A DNA stretch of 64,000 nucleotides from Theocolax elegans (GCA_026168455.1 CM047428.1:84524594-84588593); one strand, 5' to 3'. Counted from the stretch's first letter, positions 29,534-42,527 are shown. The notes: a model not told the origin generated them from the letters alone. Made by a program: numbers and translations.

Positions 29534-29906
29534 GGAGGTGGCATACTCGGTAGGTTACCGACTGAGCATAAAAAGATAATTATTCCATTTATTTTTAAAA
29601 AATCGTAATTTTATGTAAAATCCGAATACAGAAGTACTAATAAAATAATAAGTCGTGCTACAAAGTTTCAAGTCAATACAACAAAGACACCCTAAAAAAT
29701 TTCTGCACAGAAAATGTACGATTCTCCGAGATTCTTCGGTGCAGAAATGTTTTAGGGTGTCTTTGTTGTATTGACCTGGAACTTTATTGAATGATTCAGT
29801 GCTTTTGTATTCGGGTTTTGCATAAAATTGCGTATTTTTTTAAATATATATAATAATTACCTTTTTTTGCTCGGTCGGTAATTCATCGGGTAAGCCGCCC
29901 CCTTAA
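29530..29906. mobile_element. TTAA-flanked MITE (family A, copy 2)
   Basis: Left end GGAGGTGGCATACTCGG then GGTTACCGACTGAGC; right end TTTGCTCGGTCGGTAATTC then GGGTAAGCCGCCCCC and TTAA. Closely matches 12671-13012, including the CACCCTAAAAAATTTCTGCA inner arms. It abuts the previous element and shares its degenerate TCAA. Confidence 0.88.
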
Positions 29907-30299
29907 ACATAAAATCTATTTTTTCATGGAAACATCGAAATGCTGAGGTACTATGCGGATAATTGGATAGTATGTAATTGTACAAATTTGCGTGTCAATA
30001 AATGAAAAAACATTTCTAAAAGGTATAGCTTACGACTGATATAATTGTTCATTTGCGATGCACTAACATTATAAATGCGGTACAGTTGAAACATTATAGA
30101 AAGCTGAATCGTTCAGTAATATATCTGGGTGTGTTTCTGCAAGTATTTTTATAAACGTAAAAGTGTAATAGTTTGTTAAGTAAATGTAAAAAAGGAAAAG
30201 CTACTCTACTCGGTCGGTATCAATCAGATGAAAGGTACAAAAAAAAGACGTAAAAGTGCAATAGTTTGTTATAAACAAGAAGGATAATGAAGTATAATT

Positions 30300-32050
30300 A
30301 TATAGTGTGGAGTGTGGAATGCGCTCGTCTCCGCGTGGTTATATGGTATGTATAGTGTACGGGCGCGGATAATAAAAAAAGTTGTCGTTGGCAACAAAAG
30401 GGTGTTTAATTAAATAAATTTGCATGGTTCGCGGGGGAGTAGTCGAGTGGCGGAGTGTCGGCGGTGGGTAAGGCTGCACGCATTGTGGATAGATAGATAG
30501 AGATATAGAAATTGTATACAGGTCCCGGGGATGGTGGGGTAGGGTTGGGGAGGGTTGGGGGAAGGTTGGTACGGGTGGCACGGGTGACGGAGCGTTTACG
30601 CGGGCGGTGGCAGCTTCGCATTCGATATAGTTTACTGGCTTTTCTCAAACTCCTTTTATTTCCTTTTGATTTGTCGGGGGTGGCGGGAGTAGCGGCGGGA
30701 GCAGCGGCGGCTGGCTCGGGATATTTGTATGTTTTTTTCCCTTTGGTGCCTTTCTTCTCATTGTTGCGGGCCGCGTCGAGAGAGCGAGAGAGAGAGAGCG
30801 AGAGAGAGAGAGAGAGCGGGTGGGTGCATTTAGCGAACCTCTCATTCAAGAGACACTTATCGACTGGTTTCCGCTTAGCTTGTCTCTTTTCAGTTGTTTT
30901 AAAGGGTGTGTCGTGTTACGCGATAGGTTACGTAGGATACATGATCTCAATAGCATTGCAATCCCGGTAGTAAGAATCATCCAATCGGAATCTTTCGTAG
31001 GCGTGGTTTCACCGCGGATCCCACTCGACGATTGGCCTGAGCCGCTGGGTGGTACACTGTACTACTGTGTTTTATTTCATATTCCCTTCTCTTTAGATCT
31101 ATCCAATCCCGGCCTCTCCCTCTTCCCTCCTCCCTCCTCCTCCTCCTCCTCCTCCTCCCTCCACCCTCCTCTCACGGCCCGCTCCCTCGCGCTCACCTCG
31201 CCAAAGCTTAATCTAATCTTACCTCGATATTTCCTATCGTACTCCTCCTTTCTCTCTCTCTCTCTCTCTCGCTCTCTCTCGCTCTCCCCGTGGAGCGGGT
31301 GTGCTTGTGCGCAATTGTGTTTGTTTGACTCCTCGTTGCGGCACAGACGAGTTGGCCACGAGCAACCACTCGATAAACACCAAAAACAGTTACTCTTCGC
31401 GACCCCTATATATATATATATACATACATACATACATATATATATATACTCGGAGGCATATAGACAAATAGACATATAGATATATAGTTATACACATACG
31501 TACTCCCGCGCACAGTTCACCTCCCTTTTATTTACCTCTTCCTTCCTCCCTTCCTTCCTTCCTTCCTTCCTTCCTTTCATTTAATTATTAATTTTTCGAT
31601 CGAATACATAGTGTTTTGTGCGTGCGTTCATGTACTCAGTTGTGGAATTTTCGGTTATGTCAGTGCGCTCCCGGAGGCCTCTACATTTACCTCTTGGATC
31701 GCAACAGTGAGTATATTTCACCGTATTTTACATTTTTAGCCAGCAACGCGATAATCCATCGGAGGATGCCCAGGCTCACATCGTTCGAAACTAAAATAAT
31801 ATGTGCGCGGAAGAAACCATCCATAGTTTCGTTTTCTATATCATTGGAACGTTATGTATCAATGCATAGCTCGAGTGTATTTCGTGGGCATTCTCCGTTA
31901 ACGTTATTGCTATTTATTTAACGTAATACTGTGTATATACCTGTATATATTTGAAGCTTACACTGCGAGAGTATAACAAGAAAAGTAACGTTCATCGCAT
32001 CGCGTCATTGGTCCCGACTGCTCAACGTCTTTTGTGGTATATTTCGGTAT
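30300..32050. promoter_or_regulatory. GC-richer, CpG-containing low-complexity island
   Basis: Contrasts sharply with its AT-rich surroundings. Includes G-rich repeats (GGTTGGGG, 30535-30570), a GCGGC tract (30670-30720), (GA)n at 30781-30816, (CTC)n at 31128-31158, (CT)n at 31248-31284, (TA/CA)n at 31405-31450 and (TTCC)n at 31548-31576. Open frames of 80-219 codons on both strands read through these tracts and overlap each other, so I call none of them. Such islands often mark promoters or 5' UTRs of insect developmental genes; Dmrt99B lies 12-14 kb downstream on the + strand, but a link is only a guess. Confidence 0.35.
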
Positions 32051-32734
32051 ACTTATCTCTTAACAAGTGTCACTGTTGAGTGCTATTAATCCAATTGTAT
32101 ATCTCGAAAATAGGTGTGTTACGTAATGTTTTGAGGTATTAATTATATTTTTTTGCGATTTCGTGAGAAATTATAGATATAATCGTCAGTTGATGCGAGT
32201 GACGTATCGCAATGGTTGGTCCTACGGGGGATAAACGTGTAGTTCGATAACTAATGCCTTTTTTTTTTAATAATTATTATAATTACAATTACAATTTTTG
32301 TGCGCCACCATCGAACTTATTGATCGGCATATACGGGATCGGACAGCGATGTATCGGATTAAAACCTCTTTTCCTCTCGGTGTACATCTTTTTATTATAC
32401 CTTTTACTGTATACATCAAAAATAAAATATGTGACTATTGTGAGAAACGAATTAAGTAGTCGATAATAATAATACTTCTCTTCCACCCTCCATAGTTGAT
32501 TTAGAAATTAAAATAATTATTTATCAAGTGGTCGTTCATTTAATTCTTCGTCTTTAGAAATAATAATTGCTACTCAAATTTCTCATTCAAAATTAATTTT
32601 TAAGACTAAATCAATTTAATTTTTGTATATAAACGAGCTATATTTGTAAATTTCTTTATATTGTTACGATCTAATGAACCTAATGAAACGATTAATTAAC
32701 TCGATAATCGTACTTTGATTGTTGACGCTCTCCA

Positions 32735-32947
32735 TAGTTTTATTGAATGTTAATTTCTATGACGATCTGAAGGAGACCAATGGTAGGAAAACAGATGACA
32801 ATTTTCCAATAATTCTGCTTTTTATTAAGCGACGTTTCGTTGGCTTAGTATGTTGGCTTAATAAAAAGCAGAATTTTTGGAAAATTGTCATCGACTTTCC
32901 TACCATCGACCTCCTTCAGATCGATAAAGAAGTTAACATTCAACATG
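32735..32947. repeat. Long hairpin, ~95-bp arms
   Basis: Arms 32735-32829 and 32853-32947 are close to perfect reverse complements (few mismatches), with a loop of about 23 bases containing GACGTTTCGTTGGC. Arm sequence includes GATCTGAAGGAG and GACAATTTTCC. A 155-codon frame at 32719-33186 reads across it; because half of that frame is inverted-repeat sequence I do not call it. Confidence 0.88.
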
Positions 32948-33799
32948 ATAATCGTCACATTTTTCTCAGTGAGCGCCGTCTTGTCACCTGTTTATCTCGA
33001 AATTCGTACGTTGGAGTGAAGACAACGAAGATGCGTTCCTTTTTTTCACAAGAGTTCACGAATATTAATGAACGATCGTATTTATATTCACATCGTCAAC
33101 GTAAATCAATTGTTTACTTTACTATTTCCGATGTACAACAACCCGAAAACATCATTCTTATAACACGTTACTATTCAAAATGTTAACGGTTGTGATATAT
33201 CTACAAAGAATATGCGAATTTTAAATACTTTCATTTATTTCTGTTGAACACTGCAGTGCGTTGTACACCGACTCCGAAAAAAGACCTTTTCTCTTAATTA
33301 GAAAAAAAGTCGGGCGTTAATTAGTGGCGCACTCGAATCAATTAAAAATCTCGAGATTAAATCGTGCCGTATACACTTGCACGTTTTTTTTTTAAATCTG
33401 ATAATGTACATTTCTCCGTGGGCACGTAATTGACATTTTATACCGAGTTAACGCGCGTGTAGAGGTGCTCTTGAGAATTGTGTTTCAAGTATATATGTAT
33501 ATATACACAATATGTATCCAAGCTGCAAAGTATTAAATCTCCATGGGATTATAAGTATATAAACGATCATTTTCTGTTTTTTCTTTCTTCCACCACTTTT
33601 CTCGTCGTTCGACATAGCTACGTTAATACATCTCATTCATTGTTACGTTAAAGGCCGCATTGTATTATACTAAAGGAAGTTTATTTACACGTAACTCGAT
33701 TAAGAAATACGGTAAGTTGCAAATGCCAATTTTAATTTGACAAGTGTGTGTACGTTTTGTTTGATAACAGATCGCGACCGTGAGGATTAATTTAAACGA

Positions 33800-33922
33800 A
33801 TGACTAAACGGCAACCAGGTGATTTTCCAAGTGAGAGGATACCACTGCTGGAAAAAGATGCAAGAAATTTGTGTCGATTATGGGCTCGACTGTTTAACGA
33901 AACGTCTAATCGAATCAACTGA
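33800..33922 (+). CDS. Small ORF, 40 aa, unknown
   Basis: ATG to TGA, peptide starting MTKRQPGDFPSERIPLLEKD and continuing with a Leu/Arg-rich amphipathic stretch. It is less AT-biased and has a more protein-like composition than its neighbours. A consensus-like donor (CAA then GTGAGA) lies inside it at about 33829, so it might instead be a first exon. No family recognised; chance is a serious alternative. Confidence 0.18.
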   Translation: MTKRQPGDFPSERIPLLEKDARNLCRLWARLFNETSNRIN

Positions 33923-34589
33923 ATTTTACGAGCCAATGTGCTGGTTGTCTAGTCGGAACACCTCTTCTAACGATATTTCCCTCGGTGGGACTTTTGTGTC
34001 GCGAGTTCGATCACCGACTAGTTTTCTGGCGATAAGGCTTTCCAGATTCTACGTTGATCGTGCTACTGTTTTAAGTAAGTATTATTTCGTTACTCGTCTT
34101 TAGATGTTGTATTATGGTTTACACAACCTATACATTTTTCTCGAGTGGAAAGTTACTCGTTTAATTCGACACAACTGATGAGTGCAAATTTTATTTTAAT
34201 CATAATTGTTAAATATTTAACTTGAAGAGTAAAGTATTTGGCGGCTACAAACGTAACCTCAATTTTCTTTTACGGGTGAAAAATTTTCAGTCAAAAAATG
34301 TGTAGGCACTCTACGTATATATATTATTATTTATAGAGTGTACCTATCGAATTTCATCACAAACATTTAACATTCGTGTCAATTAAGGTTATTATTATTT
34401 TATTGTTAACCACCAGAGCTGATATATACATCGACTCGACTTCTGATACACACTTTATGTGTCAAGTTGATACATATTGTTACGTACGTAACATCGACGC
34501 GCGGATCGGCACGTGAATGAGAACGGTGTAAGATGACCGAAACGCGAAATATCAAGACGAATGCAACTACAACAAGAAATCGCGGACGG

Positions 34590-34665
34590 TGGCCTAGTGG
34601 TTGAGTCTCGTGACTGGAAACTCGCGGATCCTCGATTCGAGTTCCGGCATCCGAACAATTTTTTA
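34590..34665 (+). repeat. tRNA-derived sequence (SINE-like)
   Basis: Contains a Pol III A-box-like TGGCCTAGTGG and a B-box-like GATTCGAGTTCC about 40 bp apart. A Ser-tRNA-like anticodon loop can be drawn, but the loop has 8 bases and the acceptor stem only about 5 of 7 pairs, so a functional tRNA is unlikely. A tRNA-derived SINE head or tRNA pseudogene fits better. Confidence 0.5.
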
Positions 34666-34799
34666 TTCGGTCCTCTCCTATCACCTTCTCCATACGCAAC
34701 AATACATATAACGTACAAAATACAAATTTTGGGATTGTACTTACTGTTGAAAGGCGATTTAAAAACTGAAATCCCAATCAAATCGAATTAGCTATACGG

Positions 34800-37700
34800 T
34801 ACACCTGCAGAGATACTGCAAATGTAAAAGTGTATTTAGACAGAAACTTTGTACGCGATATACACGATTGGCTCATCTTCGCAAGAGGGGAAGAATTATG
34901 ATTTTATTAAATTTTATATTTCAATGTAGATACCGCTGTGATATTGTGCAATTGACAATTGTTTTTTTTAATGTATTCCGAGAAAAGTAAAAACCTTTCG
35001 GTATATACCTACTTTTTGGATTGACTTGAACTTTTCCAAAAATGTAGAGGTAATTAGGCATTGAGTTCAAATTATATAAGGATCCTCACTTGTCGGTTAT
35101 ATGATTTTTTTCTAAATTATTAAATACGTTTATTTAAATGTATCGCGAATTGGGATCTTTAAATGACATATACTTATGTAATATTGTGCTTTGACAACAT
35201 TAACTGAAATATCTTACGATTGAAAATTAAATTTTTAATATTATTCGGGGAGATATAACGTAAAATTACTATAAATTACCCAAATGCTCAAAACACAATT
35301 TTACATTCTCTTGTTTATATAGTATTTGTCCAGAATTTTAATAAAAATTGATAGTCATCCCAGGCAGATAGGTTTCATGTATATTTTTTCGTAATTTTGG
35401 ACTTGCTCGCGCTACAATTTTTATATACGACATTTGGATACTTTTCAGTACAATATCTTTTTCTGCGCGTTGTTTAAAATGTGCAAGTCATATTTTGAAG
35501 AGAAAATTATTTTCTCGTATTATATAATAAAAAAAGACTTTGTCGTTAACTTGGTCGATAAAGAAAACAAGCAACAACGACAAAAGATAACCAAGTTTTG
35601 TTGAAATTACTGATTTAATAATTTGAATATACTGATATTATTGCTTTAAGTATACGATGAAATGAATCTCGTCTTCGTCGAATAAACTTATGTTCGCGTG
35701 AAAACTAATTACAATTTTATATCAATTTTTTAAATGAATTATTCTTACATAAAACTCAAAATATTATAAACGATTGTAACTATATTGAATGTAAAATAAT
35801 TGGAAATGTATGTCCCAGTTGAAAGTAAATAATTCTCTTTTATCGTTTTATGAGAAACAATTAAGAGATTATTAAAATTCAAGCTATTCGTATTTATTCG
35901 TAAATCTTTGTCCTGCTAAAGAATTAAAGGAGTAAATGAGAAATCTACCGTTTGTCATATATATAGGTATACATTCAAGTAAATATCTCCTCACTATAGA
36001 AATTTCTTTTGTGATGAACATTGTATCGTTGTAATTATCGTCGATGAAATTAAAATTCTTTTTTTTAATAGTAACGGGTTTTCACTCACTGCTGTAAAAA
36101 ATTATATAATTTTTATCTGTTAATTTTTCTAAATGATAAAACGCGGAATTTTGAAAAATAAGATTAAAACGATTACATATTTGTAGAAAAATATTAATTT
36201 AACATTTCATTTTTCGTTAAGTTTAAATATATCGATAAATTTTCAACTGCTAGTAAAAAAATATTAAAATTAAAATTAATCTTCAAAAAGTATCATTATT
36301 TTCAAATCATGCAAAAGTGCAAAATCGAAAATTAATCTTTTGAGAAGCTCGAAAACTAATATATTTTACCCTTTGAAAAAGTGTCCTAATCTAATTTTAA
36401 AGGTATTATTAGTTCTCGCCGTAAAATATTTTTTCTTAATTTATTGATATTAAAAATAAAAAAAAGTTAGAGTTGATTTTCATTCAAATAAATTATATGG
36501 TCAGCAAAGAGATTCTTGTAAAAAGAGGTATATTCCGTAAGGAAATGTATTTTCTCCTTATTACATTAATTTCGATTCACATAAGAAAGGTTTATCTAAT
36601 CAAAAAGCAATTTATCTTATATATCTATTACATTTTTATCGCAAAAATTCCACAAGTTAAAAAATTGTAATGTTATATGGAAAACTTGATATTGTAAGGA
36701 TTTACGAAGTTTCGTAATTGGAAATTCATTTTTAATTAATATAAGAGAAAACAAACAGTTTGAAATGCGTCAATGGCGATACAGATCTAATGTGAAATCT
36801 GCACAGATAAAGTTTTATACATAATATGTAATTTTTTATCTTTGAAAATTGCAATGAATGTTAATATATGAAAATGTCACTCAATTTATTTTAAATAATA
36901 TCTATATTATTGACACATATTTTGCTGAAATTAAAATACTTATGACGATGAGTAAATTAAATGACGTTTTCAAATAAACTTCCCACACAATATTTCACAA
37001 TTTTCGTGTGAAAAGTCGAGATTTAGCTTGCCAGTCAGCGGTTTGAACCAATAGGATGCGGGTTGTGCTTCTCATCGTTCTCAAATAAATGTCACAGTTT
37101 TTTCGTAAAATCAATAATTATTATTAAAGCACTCTAAATTTTTATACAATTTAAATTTTCAATCGAACTCGTACATAATTTGCGATTCTGTAAAGAAATT
37201 TTGCTGTAAAAATCATAAAAAATGACTTTTAAAACAAATTTTCGTGAATTCCTGTATGAATATATAAATAGTTTTTTTGAGCATCGAATAATAATAAGTT
37301 AACAGTATTTTAAACATTTTCAGTAACGTAAAGTAAAAACGAAAAATTAAATTGTTTCTCATAGCAACTATATAATTAATGCATCTCAAATCATGTCTAT
37401 ACGTATCGATTATCCAATAGATAAAGCTGAAAACAAAATTTTGAAAATTTCACAATAATGATTATACACAGAGGTACTAAACCTGATGTAACTACTAAAT
37501 TTAAAAAATTGCAAATATAATTGTACGAATACGTCCTTTTTTTAGCCTGCGATGATCCATCAAATTTCCTTTATACAGCTTACTTGAGCAATCACGAGAA
37601 AAAATCTTTTCCTTTAAAACCGGCATTCCATCAGCTGGAAACCTTTTAAGTAATACCGAATGATACCTTTCGAAATATCAATTGGAAATTATTAATTGTT

Positions 37701-38870
37701 AATATATAATAAACTATTTTTTAAACTCATTTTAAGTCACATAATCGCGAAAAAGTTATAAAACAAAAGAACCTAAACGTAAAATTCGCTGTAACGGTGA
37801 TACAGGCTACGTGTCAATTTGATTAAAACGTTAAAATGTGTACAATTTCGTTGAAATATTGTATGTATAGGCGCATCGAACGCGAGCGAGGAAACGCGTA
37901 TAAAAATGAAAAGTCGATAAAAGGGTGGTTCGTAGAGTCGAGTGTCTGTAAAAATGGCACGTGTCGAAAGTCAACTCATAATTATTCGTTACAGTAATGC
38001 TCAATTTTTCGTTGGTCCGTTCGGTATGGACGCGAGCGTGGACGCGGGCGCGCGTGTCAGAAAAATTCTCGACACCGATTGACAAGGCTTTTCCTCTTTT
38101 TGCATCCTCGATACTCGTGTTTGTTAATTTTGTACAGGTTATTCGTTCGACTCTCGCCATTTTTTTAGTCACTATCTCCTCGCTCAACGTGTTTCGGGTT
38201 ATTTAATTAAATTAAATATATCAAATACGTGATTTCTATCGATTCATATAAAGATATTTTAATTATCATCTATAAATAAATTGGTTTTTATGTTGACAGT
38301 GAGAGAAATAAATATTTAGAGGGAATGACATTGTACACGGCGAATGTAGTAAAAGTTAATATCGAAGAAAGATAATTTTCTGTATATGCGCGATCAATAA
38401 CTCTTTACGACAAATATTCGTTTCTCTCATCGTATAGGTATGAAAATTTTTTAATAAATTCCAAGTAAATATCATGTGAGAATCGACATTTAAAGAAAAA
38501 TTAATTAAATCCCAAGAAAGTTACGTAAGATTTGCTGGTGTAATAATCTCGTAATAAATTGAGATAAAAATAAAAGATGTATATACATATATATGAATGT
38601 ATTCAAGTTTAGGTGTGCAAAGTAAATTAAAATTCGGCGAATATAATCCAGTGAGAAAATAAAAATGTTGATCAGAACAAAAACCAGTAAAAGGGATCTT
38701 AACGCATTGTGAGTGGATGTACCTCCTTAGATGTATATGCGGAGTATATATGTATATACAATCTAAGATATAATATCTAAGAAATGGGCCGAATGAGCAT
38801 AGTACGCACTCGAGACGCTGAGTAGTCTCTCTAGAGTAAGAACTCGCGAATATATCCGGTTCGATGACAA
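34800..38870. other. Gene-free AT-rich stretch
   Basis: No coding region, RNA gene or long repeat that I can support. 38000-38070 is GC-richer (GCGTGGACGCGGGCGCGCG), and mirrored frames on both strands there are not convincing. Confidence 0.5.
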
Positions 38871-39104
38871 TGCTTTACACTGAGAAAAAAATTTTGTTGA
38901 ATCAAAGAAGGCTTCACTGATTCAATGAAATCCCTTCTTTGCGGAGTTTCAACTTAATATTTATTTGAAATAAAAAAATATAATATTTGATTTTAAAAAA
39001 TATTTTATTGTACCAAAGCAGAAATAAGCAAACTTAAATAAACATTTTATTGCGTGATTTGTGTATTTTATTACAATTATATAATGTTTTTTCCGATAAA
39101 TGCA

Positions 39105-39510
39105 ATATCCATTTGATTGAAATCAATATTTAATTGATTCTGTTCAATATTTCATTGGAATTACAATATACTGAATTAATGCCTTAAAATATTTTATTGA
39201 ATTAATCGAATACGACTTCGAGTTAAATGCGTAATTTATTAGTTTAACGAAATACACCATTAATTCACTTCAAAATTTAATTGGGATTACAATATAATGA
39301 ACTAATGCCTTGAAATATTTTTTGAATTAATCGAATACGACTTTGAGTTAAATGCGTAATTTATTAGTTTAACGAAAAACACCATTGATTCTGTTCAATA
39401 TTTCATTGGGATTACAATATACTGAATTAATGCCTTAAAATATTTTATTGAATTAATCTAATACGACTTTGAGTTAAATGCGTAAATTATTAGTTTAAAG
39501 CAGTACAGCT
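39105..39510 (+). repeat. ~125-bp tandem repeat, three copies
   Basis: GAATTAATCGAATACGACTT recurs at 39199, 39324 and 39450 (last copy with one change), each followed by GAGTTAAATGCGTAA. Copies differ by a few percent. Confidence 0.9.
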
Positions 39511-40091
39511 TTGGATATACTTAATATTTAATTAGGAATCTTTAGTTAGGAATATATTATATTGAAAGCGCCTCCAAATATTTAATTAAAAATACCGCAT
39601 ACTGAATTGATTCAAATGCTTATTTCATTGCCATTGTAATGTACTGTTTCGATTCAATCAAATATTTTATTGAATTAATGAAATATTTCATTGCCTAAAA
39701 TCTAAAATAAAAAAATATTAATTTATAAATGTTGTTTATTATTAATTTCATATATATATATATATATATATATTATTTTTTATTCTTATACGAAATTTTA
39801 TCATTGATATTAACTGAACCATACATTTTCCTAACCGCTTGATAATCCTAATCGCTTAATAATCCTAATCGCACATAGAACGCATTAAAACATTTACCGC
39901 ACGCATTACATGTATATGTGTATATAGTACAAACGCAATACTATATACACTTGTACTCCTTAAGCGCACTTATATACGAATCGAAGGATATATTGTGCAC
40001 TTGCAGGTTTACATCGCGATACAATATTATTACCAATGGTAAAAATTTGTTGACGCCATCTGTCGGTCATCAGTTAAATTAAATTTAGTTA

Positions 40092-40640
40092 ATGGAACCA
40101 TTTTATTGAGTCAATTATTTCGTTAGTCGTATCGATGAAATTGCTTTTGTGAATCAATGAAATGATTTATTTAATCCAACAAAAATCATTTTAATACAAA
40201 CAAATAATTATTTTGTTGACTTAATGAAACCATTATATTGATCGGATATTTTCCTGTTGTTGAATCAAAGATTAAAATATTTTTGAAATAAATACATATT
40301 TTATTCAATTAACAATATAAAGTAATTGAATCAATTAAATATTTGGTTGAATTATGCATTTTTCATAAATATATTTAATGAAACCATTTTATTGAGTCAA
40401 TTATTTCGTTAGTCGTATCAATGAAATAGCTTTTGTGAATCAATGAAATGATTTATTTAATCCAACGAAAATCATTTTAATACATACAAATAATTATTTT
40501 GTTGACTTAATGAAACCATTATATTCATCGGATATTTTCCTGTTGTTGAATCAAAGATTAAAATATTTTTGAAATAAATACATATTTTATTCAATTAACA
40601 AAGTAAAGTAATTGAATCAATTAAATATTGAGTTGTAACT
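40092..40640 (+). repeat. ~286-bp tandem duplication
   Basis: TTTTATTGAGTCAATTATTT at 40101 recurs at 40387 and similarity continues to about 40640; the second copy is slightly shorter at its end. Confidence 0.9.
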
Positions 40641-41099
40641 AATGGTCAGTTTTTTACATTTTATGAATGTTTTTAAAAAAAACCGTTTTATTAATTTTAC
40701 TATGCATGAGTTTGAGTCAACAAAATATTTTTTCAATTTAATATATTATATTGTTTGAAAGCATCTTTTTTTAAATCAACAAAATGAAATGTAACTTAAA
40801 GAAATGTTCTCTTCGTTTAATGAAATATTTGATGAACAGTTTCAAAGAAATTATTTCTATAAAGTAATGAAATGGTTTCTTAAATTTAAAGAAGATTGTG
40901 TTGAAACAATCAAATATTATTTTGGAAGAATATAAGATTTGACAATTATCCTCCAAAGAAATATTTCTTTGAAGTATAAAAATATTCCTTCTACTTAAAC
41001 ATATATTTCCTTGGTTCAATTAAATATTTCAAAATGAAATGCATTTCTTTGAATTAATGAAACTTTTTTTGAATCAAAAAAATTTTTTTCTCAGTGTAG

Positions 41100-42000
41100 A
41101 AATTAAACTAAATAACTTCCTTCTCTTGATAGTTCAAGTTAACGGTCTACGATCTACACGATTGCTGCTTCTAAATAATTACAATATATGTATATAGCAG
41201 CTCGGATCCGCTTTCCGTAATATAAACAAATTATATATATATATAGTGTTTATATATAAACTCAGTTATGTACCCTAGTAGAAATTTACCGTTTGAAGGT
41301 TAAATAAAACTCTAATTTTGCCATTAATTGGGCATTTATTGGGTATTAATTATTGGCAAAGGAAAATTTATATTAAAAATGAAGACATACTCTTTAGTAA
41401 AATGAAATAATATATTAACAAAAACTAAAATATGTGATTAAGGTAAAAGACCCAGTGATTGGACACTTAACCTTACCGAAATGATGTAGTAATTGGACAC
41501 CAAAATTTAGTATTTAATTTAAGAAAATTGTTTCTAGCCGAAAAAAACTATGCAAAACAAAAAGTTACTTAAATAAATCAGTATTCATAGTCGAATTTGT
41601 TTCCTACATATTTTTATATAATAGCTGATATTAATGATTTTGTCGAACAACTAGGACATGTCCAATTACTGGGTCTTTTACCTTATAGTTTATGATTTTT
41701 TAAATTTTAATGTATACACTCCCTGAATCTATCACTGAAGACTATTGTCATTTTTAATTGTATACATTTCCTCCGTTTATTTAAGTACCTATAATTTTGA
41801 TTAATATTTTATTAAATTAAATTAAATTACGCCGACAGAAACGGATTCCAGTTTTAATTATACGGCGGGGATTTCAGATTCAGAGAAAAATGTATCCCAA
41901 ATATCTTGTATTAATGTTAACGCTTATACATATACAAATAAAGTTCACATATATCCATAAATCTTGTAGAGGTTAAGTGCGGAATAGCCATTTGGAAATA
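41100..42000. other. AT-rich, gene-free
   Basis: No gene supported. Two short segments, about 41446-41470 (GTAAAAGACCCAGTGATTGG) and 41656-41685, are inverted copies of each other and bound a possible small MITE of about 240 bp. Confidence 0.45.
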
Positions 42001-42012
42001 TGGATACAGATG

Positions 42013-42190
42013 AAATTGTTGACAATCGTTTTACTTCGTATAACCAAACCGTATATTTCTCATTGTTTCTTCACCCATTTATTAGATTGAAATATATGAT
42101 AGATAAATTGTTGACAATCGTTTTACTTCGTATAACCAAACCGTATATTTCTCATTGTTTCTTCACCCATTTATTAGATTGAAATATATA
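42013..42190 (+). repeat. 92-bp exact tandem duplication
   Basis: An 86-bp block starting AAATTGTTGACAATCGTTTT is repeated without visible change at an offset of 92 bp. The 60-codon frame across it is a by-product. Confidence 0.95.
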
Positions 42191-42527
42191 GTTCAATTGC
42201 ATTCAAGCGGAAGTAATGTATAGGATACCTCTTCTTGGTTGTAACGTTTTCGCAACCTTGAGTACGTAAAGCACCATTTTTTAAAATTTAGTTTTATTTA
42301 TAGAATATTTCGAACGCTCCATAACGAACAATTCGTAACGTTTTAAACGTGACAATATAGGCACCTAACTGTTTCTTACTATGAAAAGATAGATGTTATT
42401 GATAAATAACGTTTAGTTATATTTACTCAAGTGTCAATAAGATCTGTTTGGTAAGTTTCTATTTGAAAACCAAGAAAAGCGACCAGGAGCGCATATAGGC
42501 CTTTGTTTAAGTATAGTAAAATAAATG

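Larger units (their letters stand above)
38878..41096. mobile_element. 2.2-kb terminal-inverted-repeat element, non-autonomous
   Basis: Ends are exact inverted repeats, CACTGAGAAAAAAATTT at the left and AAATTTTTTTCTCAGTG at the right, flanked on both sides by TA (a 2-bp target duplication, or part of a longer ACACTGAG repeat). The interior is packed with short TTAATTGAATCAA/ATTTCATTG-type variants in both orientations and two tandem arrays. No transposase-like frame survives. Shorter elements with the same tip lie at 48401-48579 and 51474-51731. Confidence 0.85.

Noticed and set aside
30339..31479. Several overlapping 80-219 codon frames rich in Ser-Leu, Arg-Glu, Pro or Ser runs
   Set aside because: They overlap on both strands and consist of (GA)n, (CTC)n and (TA)n translations; no domain or splice context.
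32719..33186. 155-codon frame
   Set aside because: About half is the long hairpin, so the frame crosses both arms; the rest has no recognisable domain.
34590..34665. A functional tRNA-Ser gene
   Set aside because: Acceptor stem has only about five of seven pairs and the anticodon loop would be eight bases long.
39105..40640. CRISPR-like array
   Set aside because: The repeats are 125 and 286 bp, directly adjacent without unique spacers, and lie inside a TIR element in a eukaryotic genome.
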